From: Hippopus hippopus | Lineage: Eukaryota; Mollusca; Bivalvia; Cardiida; Cardiidae | Reading direction: 5' to 3' | DNA: 64,000 nucleotides | Assembly (NCBI GenBank): GCA_946811185.2 | Contig: OX328102.1 | Location: 48,647,619-48,711,618, forward strand | Shown here: piece by piece, positions 50,575 through 61,545 of the stretch | How the letters are laid out: each line of letters opens with the position of its first letter | How positions within the stretch are numbered: the first letter of the stretch is position 1 | Position numbers and translations under genes: made by a program | Notes under the pieces: generated by a model | Told to the model about the DNA's origin: nothing | The model's database searches: none | What the model saw: the letters and a program-made list of their open reading frames with translations, nothing else

Positions 50575-50720
50575 TCAATGACTCAGTGGCAAAGACGTTG
50601 AATTCGGAATCAAGAAATCCTGGTTCCAAACCTGCTGGCGGCACTGTTAACGTAGCAATGTCATTGAGCGAGAGACAGAAGAGTACCGTCCTATTACAAA
50701 CGAAATAATGAAATAAACTG
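50575..50720 (+). mobile_element. SINE-like element with tRNA-like head
   Basis: GACTCAGTGGCAAAGACGTT (A-box region), TCCTGGTTCCAAACCTGC (B-box region) and an AAATAATGAAATAAACTG tail. Single copy in the window. Confidence 0.5.
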
Positions 50721-51140
50721 TCAGCCGTCGCAGTTATATGAGAAAAATAACTGATGAAATATAAGACGCAATTCCTACATCAGTCTTTACAAGATACTAT
50801 TAGACAATTCATGGATAAAATTTGGACACGCAGACAACTTTCTATTGCATTAAACAAATTAGGAATCTCCACAGATGAGATGTATTGCAACGGGAAACCT
50901 TTCAAATGACTGATTTTTACGGTGCAAGTGCTAGTATAATCGCTTTAGAATATTAGAAAGGCAGTGTCATAGGATATATTTCATATAAAAATCAGACCTC
51001 AAAGGGGTCCTGCGACTGTTTTATTTCTTGTAACTTCAGATCTGATCACCTCTGGGGAGGCTGGTTGCGTGCATGTGATGGACTTTTTCATTCGTTTATC
51101 TTCGCCACCGCTTTCCCAAACGCCCCTCCCCCCACCCAGG
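50721..51140. other. Unassigned non-coding stretch
   Basis: Nothing recognised. Confidence 0.35.
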
Positions 51141-51284
51141 CTTTTGTGGGAAAAGGAGAAAGTACTGGTTATCAGCATTTCCTCCTTTTCACACAATGTT
51201 TTCAAAAGCTTTCCTGCCTGCTATGTTTTTAGAAGCCTTCTTCATCATGGTCGTTAAGAGACGGGATCGCTTACTAAAGAGTTC
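51141..51284 (+). mobile_element. MITE-A right half
   Basis: GGGAAAAGGAGAAAGTACTG hairpin, CACACAATGTTTTCAAAAGC, CATGGTCGTTAAGAGACGGG; ~35 bp duplicated in the middle (two GTTTT(C/T)A-AAGC steps). Confidence 0.8.
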
Positions 51285-51969
51285 AGGCATTGGTCTTGTG
51301 ATTTGAAAACTGGAATTCGACCACGTTAGCAAAGCCTGTTGCTTGGAAATGTTCTTGGGCAAGTAGACTTCAAGTAGATCAAAGACCTAATGGTGAATGC
51401 TTGGCACCCACAGAAACTGAACATGTGACATTTCCACAACCTTTTGTGAAATTCTGCGAAGACTACAAATATAGTAAAATGCTACTTAGACTATTAAGGA
51501 AATATCACCTAAAAATATTTTTTACTTTCTTAAAAATGCAGCGGAATCGTTTTTTCTTTGTCTTGAGAGATGGAATCTACATTCAGACCTCAAGATCTTA
51601 ACACCGGATGTTTAATTACATTGTTTGCTCGACGGCTATTGATTCCCATGGCAACGCTTTTATATTACGGAAGTGGTCTTTACTTGGCATACTGTAAGAA
51701 GATTAGATGCAATTTTGTGGTCAGTTGGTATTCCTTCTTGTTTGCCAAGATTTTCAAAAAAGGAAAACACGATTCAGCAGATTTTCCTTGATTTTGCTGA
51801 TACAGCAGCGAATGCCTGTTTGTTCACATGACGTCAACTTTTTCCTAAGAAATTTCTTTCCCCCTACTAGAAGGGGAATATCATATGAAGAAATGGATGA
51901 CAAGCTAAGGACGACGACGATAGACGACGGACATTGGAGGAAGACAAAAGTTCACCAGTCCATTGCACA
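51285..51969. other. Unassigned non-coding stretch
   Basis: TGCTTGGAAATGTTCTTGGG near 51341 is SINE-like in flavour, but no promoter boxes precede it. Open frames to 106 codons show no family signature. Confidence 0.35.
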
Positions 51970-52115
51970 TTGTATTCAGGGCACTCATTTACCAACCATT
52001 CCAAATCGTTTATTGGTCTTAAGTTAGATTTTGAAGTAATGTACTTTTTGATTGGCTAAACCATATAGGTTAGTAAGTCAGAAATAGCGTCACTTTGAAA
52101 TTTATAAAGTTTTTT
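51970..52115 (+). mobile_element. MITE-E copy
   Basis: TTACCAACCATTCC start, TTTTTGATTGGCTAAACC / GGTTAGTAAGTCAG palindrome. Its right end runs into the hairpin below. Confidence 0.7.
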
Positions 52116-52271
52116 AAGGAATGAAGAGAATTTTTCTTGTTTTCATGGAGGTATGAAAAAAAAACCTAATCACACTGTATGAAACCGCGAAGCGGTTTCA
52201 TACAGTGTGATTAGGTTGTTTTTTTTTTTTCATAACTCCCTGAAAACAAAAAAAAATTCTCTTCATTCCTT
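52116..52271. repeat. Near-perfect ~75-bp-arm hairpin
   Basis: AAGGAATGAAGAGAATTTTT and CCTAATCACACTGTATGAAA face TTTCATACAGTGTGATTAGG and AATTCTCTTCATTCCTT. The centre is ACCGCGAAGCGGT with a three-base loop. Arms differ mainly in A/T run length, so it is young or maintained. Confidence 0.92.
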
Positions 52272-53205
52272 ATAATTCAATATCACAGACAACAAATATG
52301 CACTGAAATAATACTAACTGCTCTTTTTTTGTAAATCCAACATTTCGTATTTATTTACTGTCCTTTTCATTGATATTTCATAGCGCGGTAAAACTGCTCC
52401 TTCATGACGTAAAAATGGCGTAATTCATGACGTCATTATAGTATTGAACATTTGCAGATTGAGTGGATTTATTATTAGAAGTTCAATACGCTAGAATTAA
52501 ATTGAATTTAAGATTGTTTAAATCTAGCTGAGTAACAATGAGTTTTCAGCTCTCTCTTTGAATTTACTGTTTTTTTTTTTCAATATTCAGAAAAAATAAA
52601 TTCAGCTAGCAATTTGAACTTCGGACTCGATATAAAATCAGGCAGAAAAACATTATGAAATCTCGTATATATGTTTGTTTACATTAGTTTGACTGCAAAA
52701 GTAGTTCCGGCACTGCTGATTTTTTTTTTTTTCATTGAGCTATGAAACCAATCAGGACTCGCAAATGTTCATGAAAAAAAAAAAAACTAATATTGAATTA
52801 TTAAGAATTAGAATAAAAGTAGGCCTACCATTTTGAATGGCTTGTAAATACGGACCAAGGTGACCAAAAAAAAAAAACAAGCACTCGTAAAAAAATGTAA
52901 TGGTTAAGATAGTTTTCGCGAGACATCTTCAGTTTTGAAATTGTAATGTTTTACGCTATTAGACAGGCCAAATACGATTACATGTCCGGAACAAAGGCAC
53001 TGTATTAGAAACAAAGTTGAAGGAGCAATAAAATAGGAAAAAACACCGTAGGAAATCACTGTTAATAGAGCAGAGCAAAGCAAAGCGCAATTAATAACTG
53101 AATATAGGTATAAGCCTTTATTATTTCAATATTTCATAGACCGTGGTTCTTTTCATATTTTTTCATATCAGGGGCGTTATCTACCTACCATTCCTAAGAA
53201 TATTC
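52272..53205. other. AT-rich non-coding stretch
   Basis: Several long A or T runs; no family recognised. Confidence 0.4.
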
Positions 53206-53473
53206 TTGTTTGTTTGTTTGTATTGGAATCTAACGCCGTTGCTGGCTTAGGTCATATAACGGCGGTCATTGCAGCTACGGCATGTGTTTCCTGGCTTTCT
53301 CACACCAGAACTGACCCAACTTTCTTTCCAGGCCACTGACTACTTTTCTCACATGCAGCAGAGGTAAGAGAAGACAAATCGCAGGAAAGAAAATTTACCT
53401 CAACCAAGTATCGAACCTACAACCACCAGGTCACGAGTCAGATACGCTAACCACTGAGCTACTTGGCCGGGCT
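53206..53473 (-). mobile_element. SINE S2, full length, reverse
   Basis: (TTTG)n tail reversed, TAACGGCGGTCATTGCAG, TTTCCTGGCTTTCTCACACC, GAGTCAGATACGCTAACC and ACTGAGCTACTTGGCCGGGC. Confidence 0.9.
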
Positions 53474-53645
53474 AAGAATACTGTTAGTCCTATGCTCAAA
53501 AATTTTCTAAGTTTAATATCACACTTTCTGGTTGACTAAACCATTTGGTTTAGCCAATCAGAAGTTGTGTTACTTTCACATCTAGAAAATTTTGGGGAAT
53601 TAGACAAAGGATATTCTAAAGAATGGTTGGGAAATTTGTACCCGG
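53474..53645 (+). mobile_element. MITE-E copy
   Basis: GGTTGACTAAACCATTTGG / TTTAGCCAATCAGAAG palindrome, GAATGGTTGGGAAATTTGTA end. Confidence 0.8.
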
Positions 53646-53736
53646 AACTATCGATACTTGCAGCTTTGACATTTATTTATGTATTTTTTCATCGAGTTTG
53701 TTGCAAGCGGAGATACCAACGGAAGCAATCGATTTG

Positions 53737-53967
53737 ACCCTTTACCACACAATCCCGACATTTGACGGGCCCGAAAAAGACAGCTTTTGAAATCTTTGTG
53801 GGAAAAGGATAAAATGCTGATAACCAGGATTTTCTCTTTTCGCCTCACATTTTCTATCCTATCCGGAGCAAATTTCAAGTAACGAGTAAAATTTATTCCG
53901 TCTTCTAAAATGCTTTTAATTTGAATTAGTGTAAAATTTTGTCGTTTGCTAAAAGGTCAAGAAGCTA
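53737..53967 (-). mobile_element. MITE-A copy, reverse
   Basis: ACCCTTTACCACACAATCCC start, GCTGATAACCAGGATTTTC hairpin, TTTTGTCGTTTGCTAAAAGG end. Confidence 0.87.
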
Positions 53968-54019
53968 AACAAAGTCTGCTTCAATGATTTTAGATACATC
54001 TATGAACGTTTTCAGGCAG

Positions 54020-54340
54020 TTTCAGCCAGATTTTAAACCATTTCATCCTTATATTATGAAACTATAATTATTATTGTATCTTTATGCCAAATGTTGCCCT
54101 GATGGCTGCAAGGTTGCACAGGTTACGACCGATAGAAAATGCATTTCATGTTTTGGAGGCCTTCAAAGCAATCGCTGTTGTCGTTTGCGGTTTTGAATGA
54201 GGACAAATCCCTTGCGTTTTTCTTTTCCTTACACCATATATATTGGTCATTTATCTATGTTTACAGAGCTGAGTCATTCTACACACTTTCAAGTTTTAAC
54301 AGCGTTCTTTCTCTCTAGCTGTAAGGATGTATCTTTAACA
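54020..54340 (+). repeat. Dispersed repeat L, copy 3 (tandem block unit 1)
   Basis: TTTTAAACCATTTCATCC, TTTATGCCAAATGTTGCCC, TTTTGGAGGCCTTCAAAGC, ACACCATATATATTGGTC. Confidence 0.8.
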
Positions 54341-54459
54341 CGTTAACAAAAGCATTCTTTTGGAGAGCTTTTGATTATCATTATTCTATGTATAATGCAT
54401 ACACCCGTAAAATTTCTGTCATTTGTGATGGGTATGCTAAAGAAATGTGTTCATTATTA

Positions 54460-54708
54460 GAGCCACGCTCTCGAAAAAGGGGGCTCAATGCTTCTCCGTA
54501 ATGTATTCCATCAAGCAAGTAATTAGGAATCCACAAAATCAATTTTGTCTGTCAACCTGCTGAATCAGAAGGTAGATTGGTCCTTTGATATGCAGAAAAT
54601 TGATAAATAGCAAAACGTTTCGACCCAGATTAGCCTGCGCAGTCCGAACAGGCTGATCTTGGTCGATACTTTTTTGCAGATGCATTAAGCCCCCTTTTCA
54701 CGGAACTC
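54460..54708 (-). mobile_element. MITE-B copy, reverse
   Basis: GAGCCACGCTCTCGAAAAAG, CAACCTGCTGAATCAGAAGG, TTAGCCTGCGCAGTCCGAAC palindrome, GATGCATTAAGCCCCCTTTT end. In the second block unit most of this copy is deleted. Confidence 0.88.
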
Positions 54709-54909
54709 ATTTGTATTTGACGTCTATTCACGAGTATTTTCGCATTTCACGCCTAAATCTACGACATGTACTTTTTCATCTTCTCTATGAAATAGAACCA
54801 TGTACTTATGCCAATTCCATAAAATCAGAATCAGTTTCACAAGATGCAACGGACATCATTTCAGAATTGTCACAGACTATGTTTGAACGTCTTATCTGTG
54901 AAATACAAA
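54709..54909 (+). repeat. Repeat M, copy 1
   Basis: CACGAGTATTTTCGCATTTC, ACGCCTAAATCTACG, TTTCACAAGATGCAACGG and TATCTGTGAAATACAAAT recur at 55790-56003. Confidence 0.85.
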
Positions 54910-55172
54910 TGAGCCGTGCCTTGTGAAAAGGGCCCTTAAAGTATCTTGCTAAAAGTATCGAACCAGGTCAGCCTGCGCAGTCCGCGCAGGCTGACCTGAA
55001 TCGATACATTTTGCTATTGGTCAATTTTCTGCATTTCAATGGGCAAGTGTGCTTCATGATTCAGTCAGCTGTTATACAAAACGGATTTTATGGATCCATA
55101 ATTATATGATGACTTGCTTGGTATCATGCATCACGTAAAGGAATTAAACCTCTTTTTGCCATAGCACGGCTT
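54910..55172 (+). mobile_element. MITE-B copy
   Basis: GAGCCGTGCCTTGTGAAAAG, perfect palindrome CAGCCTGCGCAGTCCGCGC, GGATCCATAATTATATGATG, TTTTGCCATAGCACGGCTTA. Confidence 0.9.
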
Positions 55173-55390
55173 AAATATAGCTATTCAGTGTTAGAATGAT
55201 AAAACAGTGGCAGTGCGAAAGTGTGTTTGAATTGGCGTGAACATTAGATGGCCCTGTGAACAGAGCAATGAAAAAACACAATAAATGTTTGTAATGTGAG
55301 ATTTCAATTTAAGATATCGTTTTTCCTTGCAGAAAGAAGGTTAAAATCCATTTGTCAAACGTCATCCTTTCATTCAATGTTGAATCCCAA
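55173..55390 (+). repeat. Repeat N, copy 1
   Basis: GTGTGTTTGAATTGGCGTG, AACATTAGATGGCCCTGTG and CATTTGTCAAACGTCATCC recur at 56423-56645. Confidence 0.85.
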
Positions 55391-55539
55391 AAGAGAAATA
55401 ATATAAAAAAAAAAAAATCAAAGTACTGTTGCGAGTTGGATATCCAATGCTTGGGATTGTCTACACGTAGAAGCAAGAATAAAGCCCCAACATTTCTTTA
55501 AATTTAAATCTTTACTCGCTTTTATCCGTTTTCTTTTTA

Positions 55540-55785
55540 ACCAATTTCATCTTTATTTTATGAACCTATAATAATTCTTGCATCTTCATGTCAAATGTTG
55601 CGCGTGATGGTTGCAATGTTGCACAGTTTTGGTCGGATAGATAACGCATTTCATTCTCTGGATGCTATCAAAGACATCACAACCACAGTTTCCGATTTTA
55701 ATCGAAGACAAATCCCTTGAGTTTCTTTATCCCATACACCTTATATCGATGTTTTATCTATGTTTACACAGGCTAATCTTGGTCG
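55540..55785 (+). repeat. Dispersed repeat L, copy 4 (unit 2)
   Basis: CTTCATGTCAAATGTTGCGC, CATTCTCTGGATGCTATCAA, GACAAATCCCTTGAGTTTC, CCCATACACCTTATATCG. Its end is fused to the last ~30 bp of a deleted MITE-B (CCCCCTTTTCACAGGGCATG). Confidence 0.8.
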
Positions 55786-55789
55786 CCCC

Positions 55790-56003
55790 CTTTTCACAGG
55801 GCATGGTTCATTTGTATTTTTCGTCTGTTTACGAGTATTTTCATATTCCACGCCTAGATTTACAATATGTATATTTCATCCTGTATATGAAAATATAACC
55901 ATGCCAACACCATAAAATCGGAATAAGTGTCACAAGATGCAACTGACATTATCTCAGAGTTATCACAGACTGCGTTTGAACATTGTATCTGTGAAATAAA
56001 AAT
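55790..56003 (+). repeat. Repeat M, copy 2
   Basis: Matches 54709-54909 with scattered substitutions. Confidence 0.85.
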
Positions 56004-56262
56004 GAGCGATGCTCTCTGAAAAGGCCTTTACAGCATCTACAATAACTATCAACCCAGGTCAGCCTGCGCATTCGCGCAGGCTGACTTGGATCGATACTTT
56101 TTGCTATGAGTCAATATTCTATATGTCAAAGGACCATTCTATCACCAGATCCAGTCGATTGTCAGAAGAAATGGATTTTATCGATCAATTATTATAAGAT
56201 GACTTGCTTGGTATAATGCATCACGGAGATGCATTAAGCCCCCTTTTGCCAGAACACGGCTC
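56004..56262 (+). mobile_element. MITE-B copy
   Basis: GAGCGATGCTCTCTGAAAAG, palindrome CAGCCTGCGCATTCGCGCAG, GATGCATTAAGCCCCCTTTT end. Confidence 0.9.
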
Positions 56263-56329
56263 AAAGATGAAAGCTGCAATAGATAATTATCGATATTTTC
56301 GATATTAAAATATGAAATATGAAAATAAC

Positions 56330-56422
56330 AAAATAAATTTTATGGATCTATAATTATATGATGACTTGCTTGGTGTCATGCATCACGTTTAGGTATTAAA
56401 CCCCCTTTTGTCACAGTACTGT
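56330..56422 (+). mobile_element. MITE-B right-half fragment
   Basis: ATTTTATGGATCTATAATTA, TGCTTGGTGTCATGCATCAC and CCCCCTTTTGTCACAGTAC. It corresponds to the right end of the 54910 copy, including its CATCACGT variant. Confidence 0.8.
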
Positions 56423-56645
56423 TCAAATATAGTTATTCAGTGATAGAATGCAGCGAGTTATAAAATAATGGCAGTGAAAAAGTGTGTTTGAATTGGCGTG
56501 AACATTAGATGGCCCTGTGAACAGAGCAATGAAGAACACGATAAATGTTCTTAATGTGAGATTTCAATTTAAGATATCGTTTTTCCTTGCAGAAAGAAGA
56601 TTAAAATCCATTTGTCAAACGTCATCCTGTCATTCAATGTTGAAT
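56423..56645 (+). repeat. Repeat N, copy 2
   Basis: Matches 55173-55390 over its full length. Confidence 0.85.
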
Positions 56646-56649
56646 CATT

Positions 56650-56925
56650 TTTGTATCTTCATGCCAAATGTTGCCCGTGATGGTTGCAAGGTTCCACAGT
56701 TTAGGTCGTATAGATAATGCATTTCATTCTCTGGAGGCTATCAAAAACATCACAACCACAGTTTCCGGTTTTAAATCGAAGACAATCCCTTGAGTTTCTT
56801 TATCCCATACACCTTATATCGATGTTTTATCAATGTTTACACAGCTGACTAGCTTCTACACACTGTCAAGTGTTAACATCGTTTGTTTACTATCTGGCTG
56901 TAAAGATGCATCTTTTATTTCACAT
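56650..56925 (+). repeat. Dispersed repeat L, copy 5 (unit 3 start)
   Basis: TATCTTCATGCCAAATGTTG, TTCTCTGGAGGCTATCAAAA and CCCATACACCTTATATCGAT; closest to copy 4. Confidence 0.8.
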
Positions 56926-56944
56926 CGATTGAGGAATAAGTTCA

Positions 56945-57112
56945 TGCAAATGATACTAGTCTCTCTCGATTCTGCTTCCTGGACATTACACCAGTACTCG
57001 CACTGAATATATAGGTCAATATACAGTCTCAAAGTTGAAACCCGCTCCCAGGTTTCGAACTCGGGACCTTAAGGTTACGAGATCGACCCTCTATATGACA
57101 ACTACGAACAGC
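56945..57112 (-). mobile_element. SINE S3, reverse
   Basis: GTCTCTCTCGATTCTGCTTC, TTACACCAGTACTCGCACTG, AGGTTTCGAACTCGGGACC (B box reversed) and TTACGAGATCGACCCTCTAT (anticodon/A-box region reversed). Confidence 0.75.
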
Positions 57113-57227
57113 GCACTAACATTTCTTTGCAACTTTGAATCAACATATTGTCGATTGTGTATCCATATAAAGTTATCTATGTCCTTTACAAGCACTAAAG
57201 GCTTCTCAAGGAGAAACAATAACGGTT

Positions 57228-57439
57228 TTAATTCTTTTCCTGCTGAATAAGTGAAATGAAACTTTTGGGCCGATAGAAAAAAACCCAAATTTTGCTATTT
57301 CAAAGGTATTTTTGGTGGGACAATGTAGCTTTATCGGACAGTGTAGATCAAAGATCAGACTGCACGTTCTGTGCAGTCTGATCTTGATCTGCACTGTCCG
57401 CAAAAGGTCAGTGAGTTGCGCTTAGCAACCTAAAGGTGA
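57228..57439 (-). mobile_element. MITE-C copy, reverse, full length
   Basis: TTAATTCTTTTCCTGCTG start, GACTGCACGTTCTGTGCAG core, TTGCGCTTAGCAACCTAAAG end. Confidence 0.88.
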
Positions 57440-57641
57440 AGCTACCGTTCTTTATCCGAAAGAACACTTTTAGTTTCAACATTTTGGACAACCAAACATA
57501 TAAACTCTATAGGAGGCCAAAGCAATTTAGTTTTTTTTTTTCAATGATAACACAGCGTTCTGATGGATTAGAACATGTAGCATGGCATTTGTCCAAAGTT
57601 TTGAAAACGACGTGGCAAAGCAAGATTAGGTAACTAGGAAT

Positions 57642-57924
57642 GAGCCATGCTCTCGCAAAAGGGGGGTTTAACGCATATAGGTGATGCATTATACCAAGCC
57701 AGCCATCTTATTATTATGGATCCCTAAAATCCGGGTTTTTTTTTTTTGTTTTTGTTCTAGTAACGCACTGAATCATGAGGTAAAGCAATGGTCTCTGGAC
57801 ATGCAGAAAATTTACAAATAGCAAAAAGCATCGACCCAGGTTAGCCTGCGTGGACTGCGCAGGCTGACATGGGTTGATACTTTTTTGCAGATGCATTAAG
57901 CCCCCTTTTCATAGAGCATGGCTA
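57642..57924 (-). mobile_element. MITE-B copy, reverse
   Basis: GAGCCATGCTCTCGCAAAAG start, T-run insertion at 57737-57748, palindrome TTAGCCTGCGTGGACTGCGC, CCCCTTTTCATAGAGCATGG end. Confidence 0.9.
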
Positions 57925-59312
57925 AAAAATGACAAATGAGATTGATAAAAAAGAAATGTGACGAGATGTGAAATTGTTCGTTTGACAGCAATATATCTCA
58001 TCTTACTTCTTTTGTTTCAATCGTGATTTGCTGAAAGACGCAAAAACTTGGTCCAAAGGTGGTCATGTTTTAATGCACAATGTGACATATGACAGGCACG
58101 TAGACTTAACGATGATGTTTCCTGTCATAAAGCACTCTATATCATCGTTAATGCCACAATCAGGAAACTTCTATATTTATCACAATGGATCACTGATTGC
58201 CAGGAGACCACTTGTGAGTTCTTATCTATCGACTATGGCGGTACCTGATATAACAAATCGTTGAAAAATCAATCGGTTCTTTGATACACTATAACAAGAT
58301 CAAGAGCTAGAAAATTCTTGGTAGAAATAGTAAAGAGTCTCCTAACCTTTCAGGAAGGCTTAGTTTGATAATGACGCGATTATTGAAAATTTTTCGAAAA
58401 AAAAAATAAAATAAAGCCGGCTTTTTTTTACACCATTTAGTAAAATAGGGACGTAACCTTCAACAAGGTCAATGAAATTATTTCACTTCTGTTACGAACT
58501 AGAGATGACAATGACGCAATTCAACAGTAAGTGTTCGAAAATATTTTTTTGGTGTGGAAACTAATTTTTTTCATGTTATAACGGAGTATGCACCTCGGCT
58601 TTAACATCATAATTATCAAAATGAGATAAAACCATGGCTACGAAAAACTCATAGATTAGACTTTTAGTCTCGCTAGATTTATTTGCAATGATGATGAAGA
58701 AAACAGAAAGAACAAAAACATGCTTGACTGTTCACTAACTATTGAGGGTTTATTATTGTTACTGTTCTATTTAGATTTTTGTCTACAGGTAGCAATCATT
58801 ACGTAGATCATTTGTACGGTGGTCACATGTTCGAAAGTAATAGATAGAAATACAGAGAATTCGAAAGACACAATCAGGCGTTTTAGTTGGGTCAACAAGA
58901 TTTTGACACTGCCTGCTATTTTTGCCCAATATCGTGAAAATACATCACACTGAGTACATCCAAAACCAGACTTCACGTGCAGTATGATTTTGATTAAAAT
59001 AGACAGAAAATGCATATGAAGAATGGCCTTTAATAGGTTAAGGATTTGCGGCATTCCAGTTTTAGAAGACGCGTTCATCGATTGACGTCATCCATTACTG
59101 AGCTTTTTCTAAATTAGATGTCCATGTTGTTTAAAAGGATTGGTTTGAGTTATGTATTTCCGTTTAGGGAACGTCTTTTATCACAGTATGAATGTCGACA
59201 TGAATACGAAATAAGCATTGTGTTTGTTTGCTACTGTCTCTTAGCTATCGTAAATATACTGTTTCTGTTTGGTAAGCAACCTGTCTGTTTCTTTCAAGTG
59301 AAACCTTACATA
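57925..59312. other. Mostly unassigned stretch
   Basis: Holds one speculative exon (58028-58264) and a very weak MITE-C-like word near 58965. No other signal. Confidence 0.4.
58028..58264 (+). CDS. Speculative exon or chance ORF
   Basis: A 78-codon frame with WSKGGHVLMHNVTYDRHVDL and GNFYIYHNGSLIARRPL. The latter is followed by GTGAGT, a good splice donor at ~58213. Composition is more protein-like than other frames here, with an NVT glycosylation sequon. No family recognised and no strong acceptor, so it may be chance. Confidence 0.15.
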   Translation: MLKDAKTWSKGGHVLMHNVTYDRHVDLTMMFPVIKHSISSLMPQSGNFYIYHNGSLIARRPLVSSYLSTMAVPDITNR

Positions 59313-59632
59313 TTAGCCATGCTCTGTGAAAAGGGGGCTTAATGCATCTGCAAAAAGTATCGACCCAGGTCAGCCATGCAGTGTGAAAAGGGGGCTTAAT
59401 GCATCTGCAAAAAGTATCGACCCAGGTCAGCCTGCGCAGTCCGCGCAGGCTGACCTGGGCCGAAACTTTTTGCTATTGGTCAATTTCCTGCATATCAAAG
59501 GACCAGTCTACCTCAGCATTCAGTAGGTTGTTAGACATAATGGATTTTATGTATCCATAATGATATGATGACTTGCACGGTATAATGCATCACGGAGATG
59601 CAATAAACTGCCCTTTGCCAGAGCATGATTCG
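59313..59632 (+). mobile_element. MITE-B copy with duplicated left end
   Basis: The first 57 bp (AGCCATGCTCTGTGAAAAGG to CGACCCAGGTC) occur twice in tandem, at 59315 and 59372. The rest is canonical, with a perfect palindrome. Confidence 0.93.
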
Positions 59633-59639
59633 TATATAT

Positions 59640-59899
59640 GAGCCAGGCTCTGAAAAGGGGGCATAATGCATCTCTGATATCAATGGTACCAAGCAACCCA
59701 TCACATACTTATGGATCCACAATAGACACCTTTTATAACAACCGACTTAATCCTGAAGTAGACTGGTCCCAAGACATACAGAAAATGTACCAATAGCGAA
59801 AAGTTTCGGCCCAGGTCAGCCTGCGCGGACTGCGCAGGCTGACCTGGGTCGATACTTTTCGCAGATGCATTAAGCTCCCTTTTCACAGAGCATGGCTCA
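59640..59899 (-). mobile_element. MITE-B copy, reverse, full length
   Basis: GAGCCAGGCTCTGAAAAGG start, perfect palindrome CAGCCTGCGCGGACTGCGCA, TTTTCACAGAGCATGGCTC end. ATATAT lies on both sides, compatible with TA-rich target duplication. Confidence 0.93.
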
Positions 59900-60237
59900 T
59901 ATATATGTTGGAACAAATGTCGATACATGAAAGTACATGACTAAGACAGCTGACTCCTCTCGGCATATTCTGTGCAGCGGCGATCATGTACGGGATCCAT
60001 CGTTGTCTGCGCATGTCATATTGTTCGAAGATTTGATCTGTCTGCTATGACCCATCACCAATCTCATATACAGGGGAAAAGTAGGGCTTATACCGGAGCT
60101 ATTACCCAAGCCTGTAGGGAGCTGTTTTAATGAATCGTCGGTGCATAGGTTACATGCCAGCTGATCATAGCTGAATGAATCGCACCAGGTAGCGTTTTAT
60201 TGAGTAAACGTTTATTTGATTTTGAAATTCAAAGTAA
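59900..60237. other. Unassigned non-coding stretch
   Basis: Nothing recognised. Confidence 0.35.
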
Positions 60238-60340
60238 CGGTTGTCCTTTTAAAAAGTAGTCCGGTTCTGTACCCAGAATGCCCAAATTAGATAGATGTGT
60301 ATTTGTAGTGTGCCATCTAGCGGGAGATAATGCGGGATCC
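60238..60340 (+). repeat. Dispersed repeat Q, copy 2
   Basis: AGTAGTCCGGTTCTGTACCC, AGAATGCCCAAATTAGATAG and GCCATCTAGCGGGAGATAAT pair with reversed 43480-43590. Confidence 0.65.
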
Positions 60341-60371
60341 ATACGTCTGAAGAATTTAGTCATAGCGATCA

Positions 60372-60615
60372 TTGTATGAATGGCGCTTTAGAAGTGGTTC
60401 GATGTATCTTTGTAATGCATGATACCATGAAAGTCGATGCATATTATGGATCTGTTTGGTCTGAAAAACAGATGAATCGTAAGGTAAAATGATCCTTTGA
60501 CAAACAGAAAAATTACCAATAGCAAAATGTTTGACAAAGCCAGACCGCGCTGGTTGGCATGGGTCGATACTTTTTACAAATGCATCAAACGACTGTTTGT
60601 TTACAGAACTTAACT
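60372..60615 (-). mobile_element. MITE-B copy, reverse, degenerate
   Basis: AATGCATGATACCATGAAAG, GATGAATCGTAAGGTAAAAT, CCAATAGCAAAATGTTTG, GGTCGATACTTTTTAC; palindrome mostly deleted. Confidence 0.7.
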
Positions 60616-61545
60616 CACAAAGAACTTTATATTTAACGAAGAGTGTTAGAACCTGATTAAATTCTCGCCAGACTCTTTAACTGATCACATTTATTATGGA
60701 AAGGCAGTATCGCGAAAATGCTGCGCCAAAGAAACGGGTGCCAAAAATAAAACATGCCGAGATATCAAATTTTGTTATAACACAGACAATAACGTAACTA
60801 GTACCATCTCACGCCGCAGGTGCCCACTTCGAACAGACGAACACACTACCCAATGGTATCAATGGTTAATTTGAAGAACAATTAAAGCCACGGCAGTGGT
60901 AGAAATTTTTTAGACTATGTAGATACAGCTCCGGCAACCTGATTCTCAACTTTTACCTCATTTGCGCTGGCGTTTTATGTCACTGCCGTCGGAAAAAAAG
61001 AGATTTATATATTCATTTTACTTCTTGTCAACAATCAATTATTAGACTTCGCTTACTTGGCATTCATGGCCTACCTTATCTGAAATGATGCACTCAGCCA
61101 GGTCATATAATGATCTCCAAGTATCATAAACATTACGAGCAATTTGGGAAATCATGTCTTTCTTGAAACTCAATAAAATATGACAGTTATGATGTACCGA
61201 TTGAGTCAGATAGACAGAAGGATAGCAGAATAATTATAGTACAGCTTGTCTTGTTTTACAAGTTTGAACATAACTTTTATTTTTCTCGACTTCAGGGAAT
61301 TTTGATTAAAAATCAGTTTCTGAATACAATGAACTAGTTTGTTTCTTAAAAAAAGTACAACCTCTTACCTTATACTATCAAAAGCGTAAGGATTAACATA
61401 ACTTGTATTTTCATAATTTGTGTTGAGAAGGTGCCCAAACCTTTATTTCCTTCTGTCTAATATTAGTATGTAGGATTCTGAGAACTGATTAAGGTCTTTC
61501 TTGTGTTTTCAGAATGAGCAGTTTGACGTTGGAGGTAATAATATG
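60616..61545. other. Unassigned non-coding stretch
   Basis: Nothing recognised. Confidence 0.4.

Noticed and set aside
51303..51430. SINE-like words (TGCTTGGAAATGTTCTTGGG)
   Set aside because: No A or B box and no second copy in the window.
58880..59045. Possible MITE-C remnant (ACTTCACGTGCAGTATGATT)
   Set aside because: Too little of the core and no terminus left to call it.
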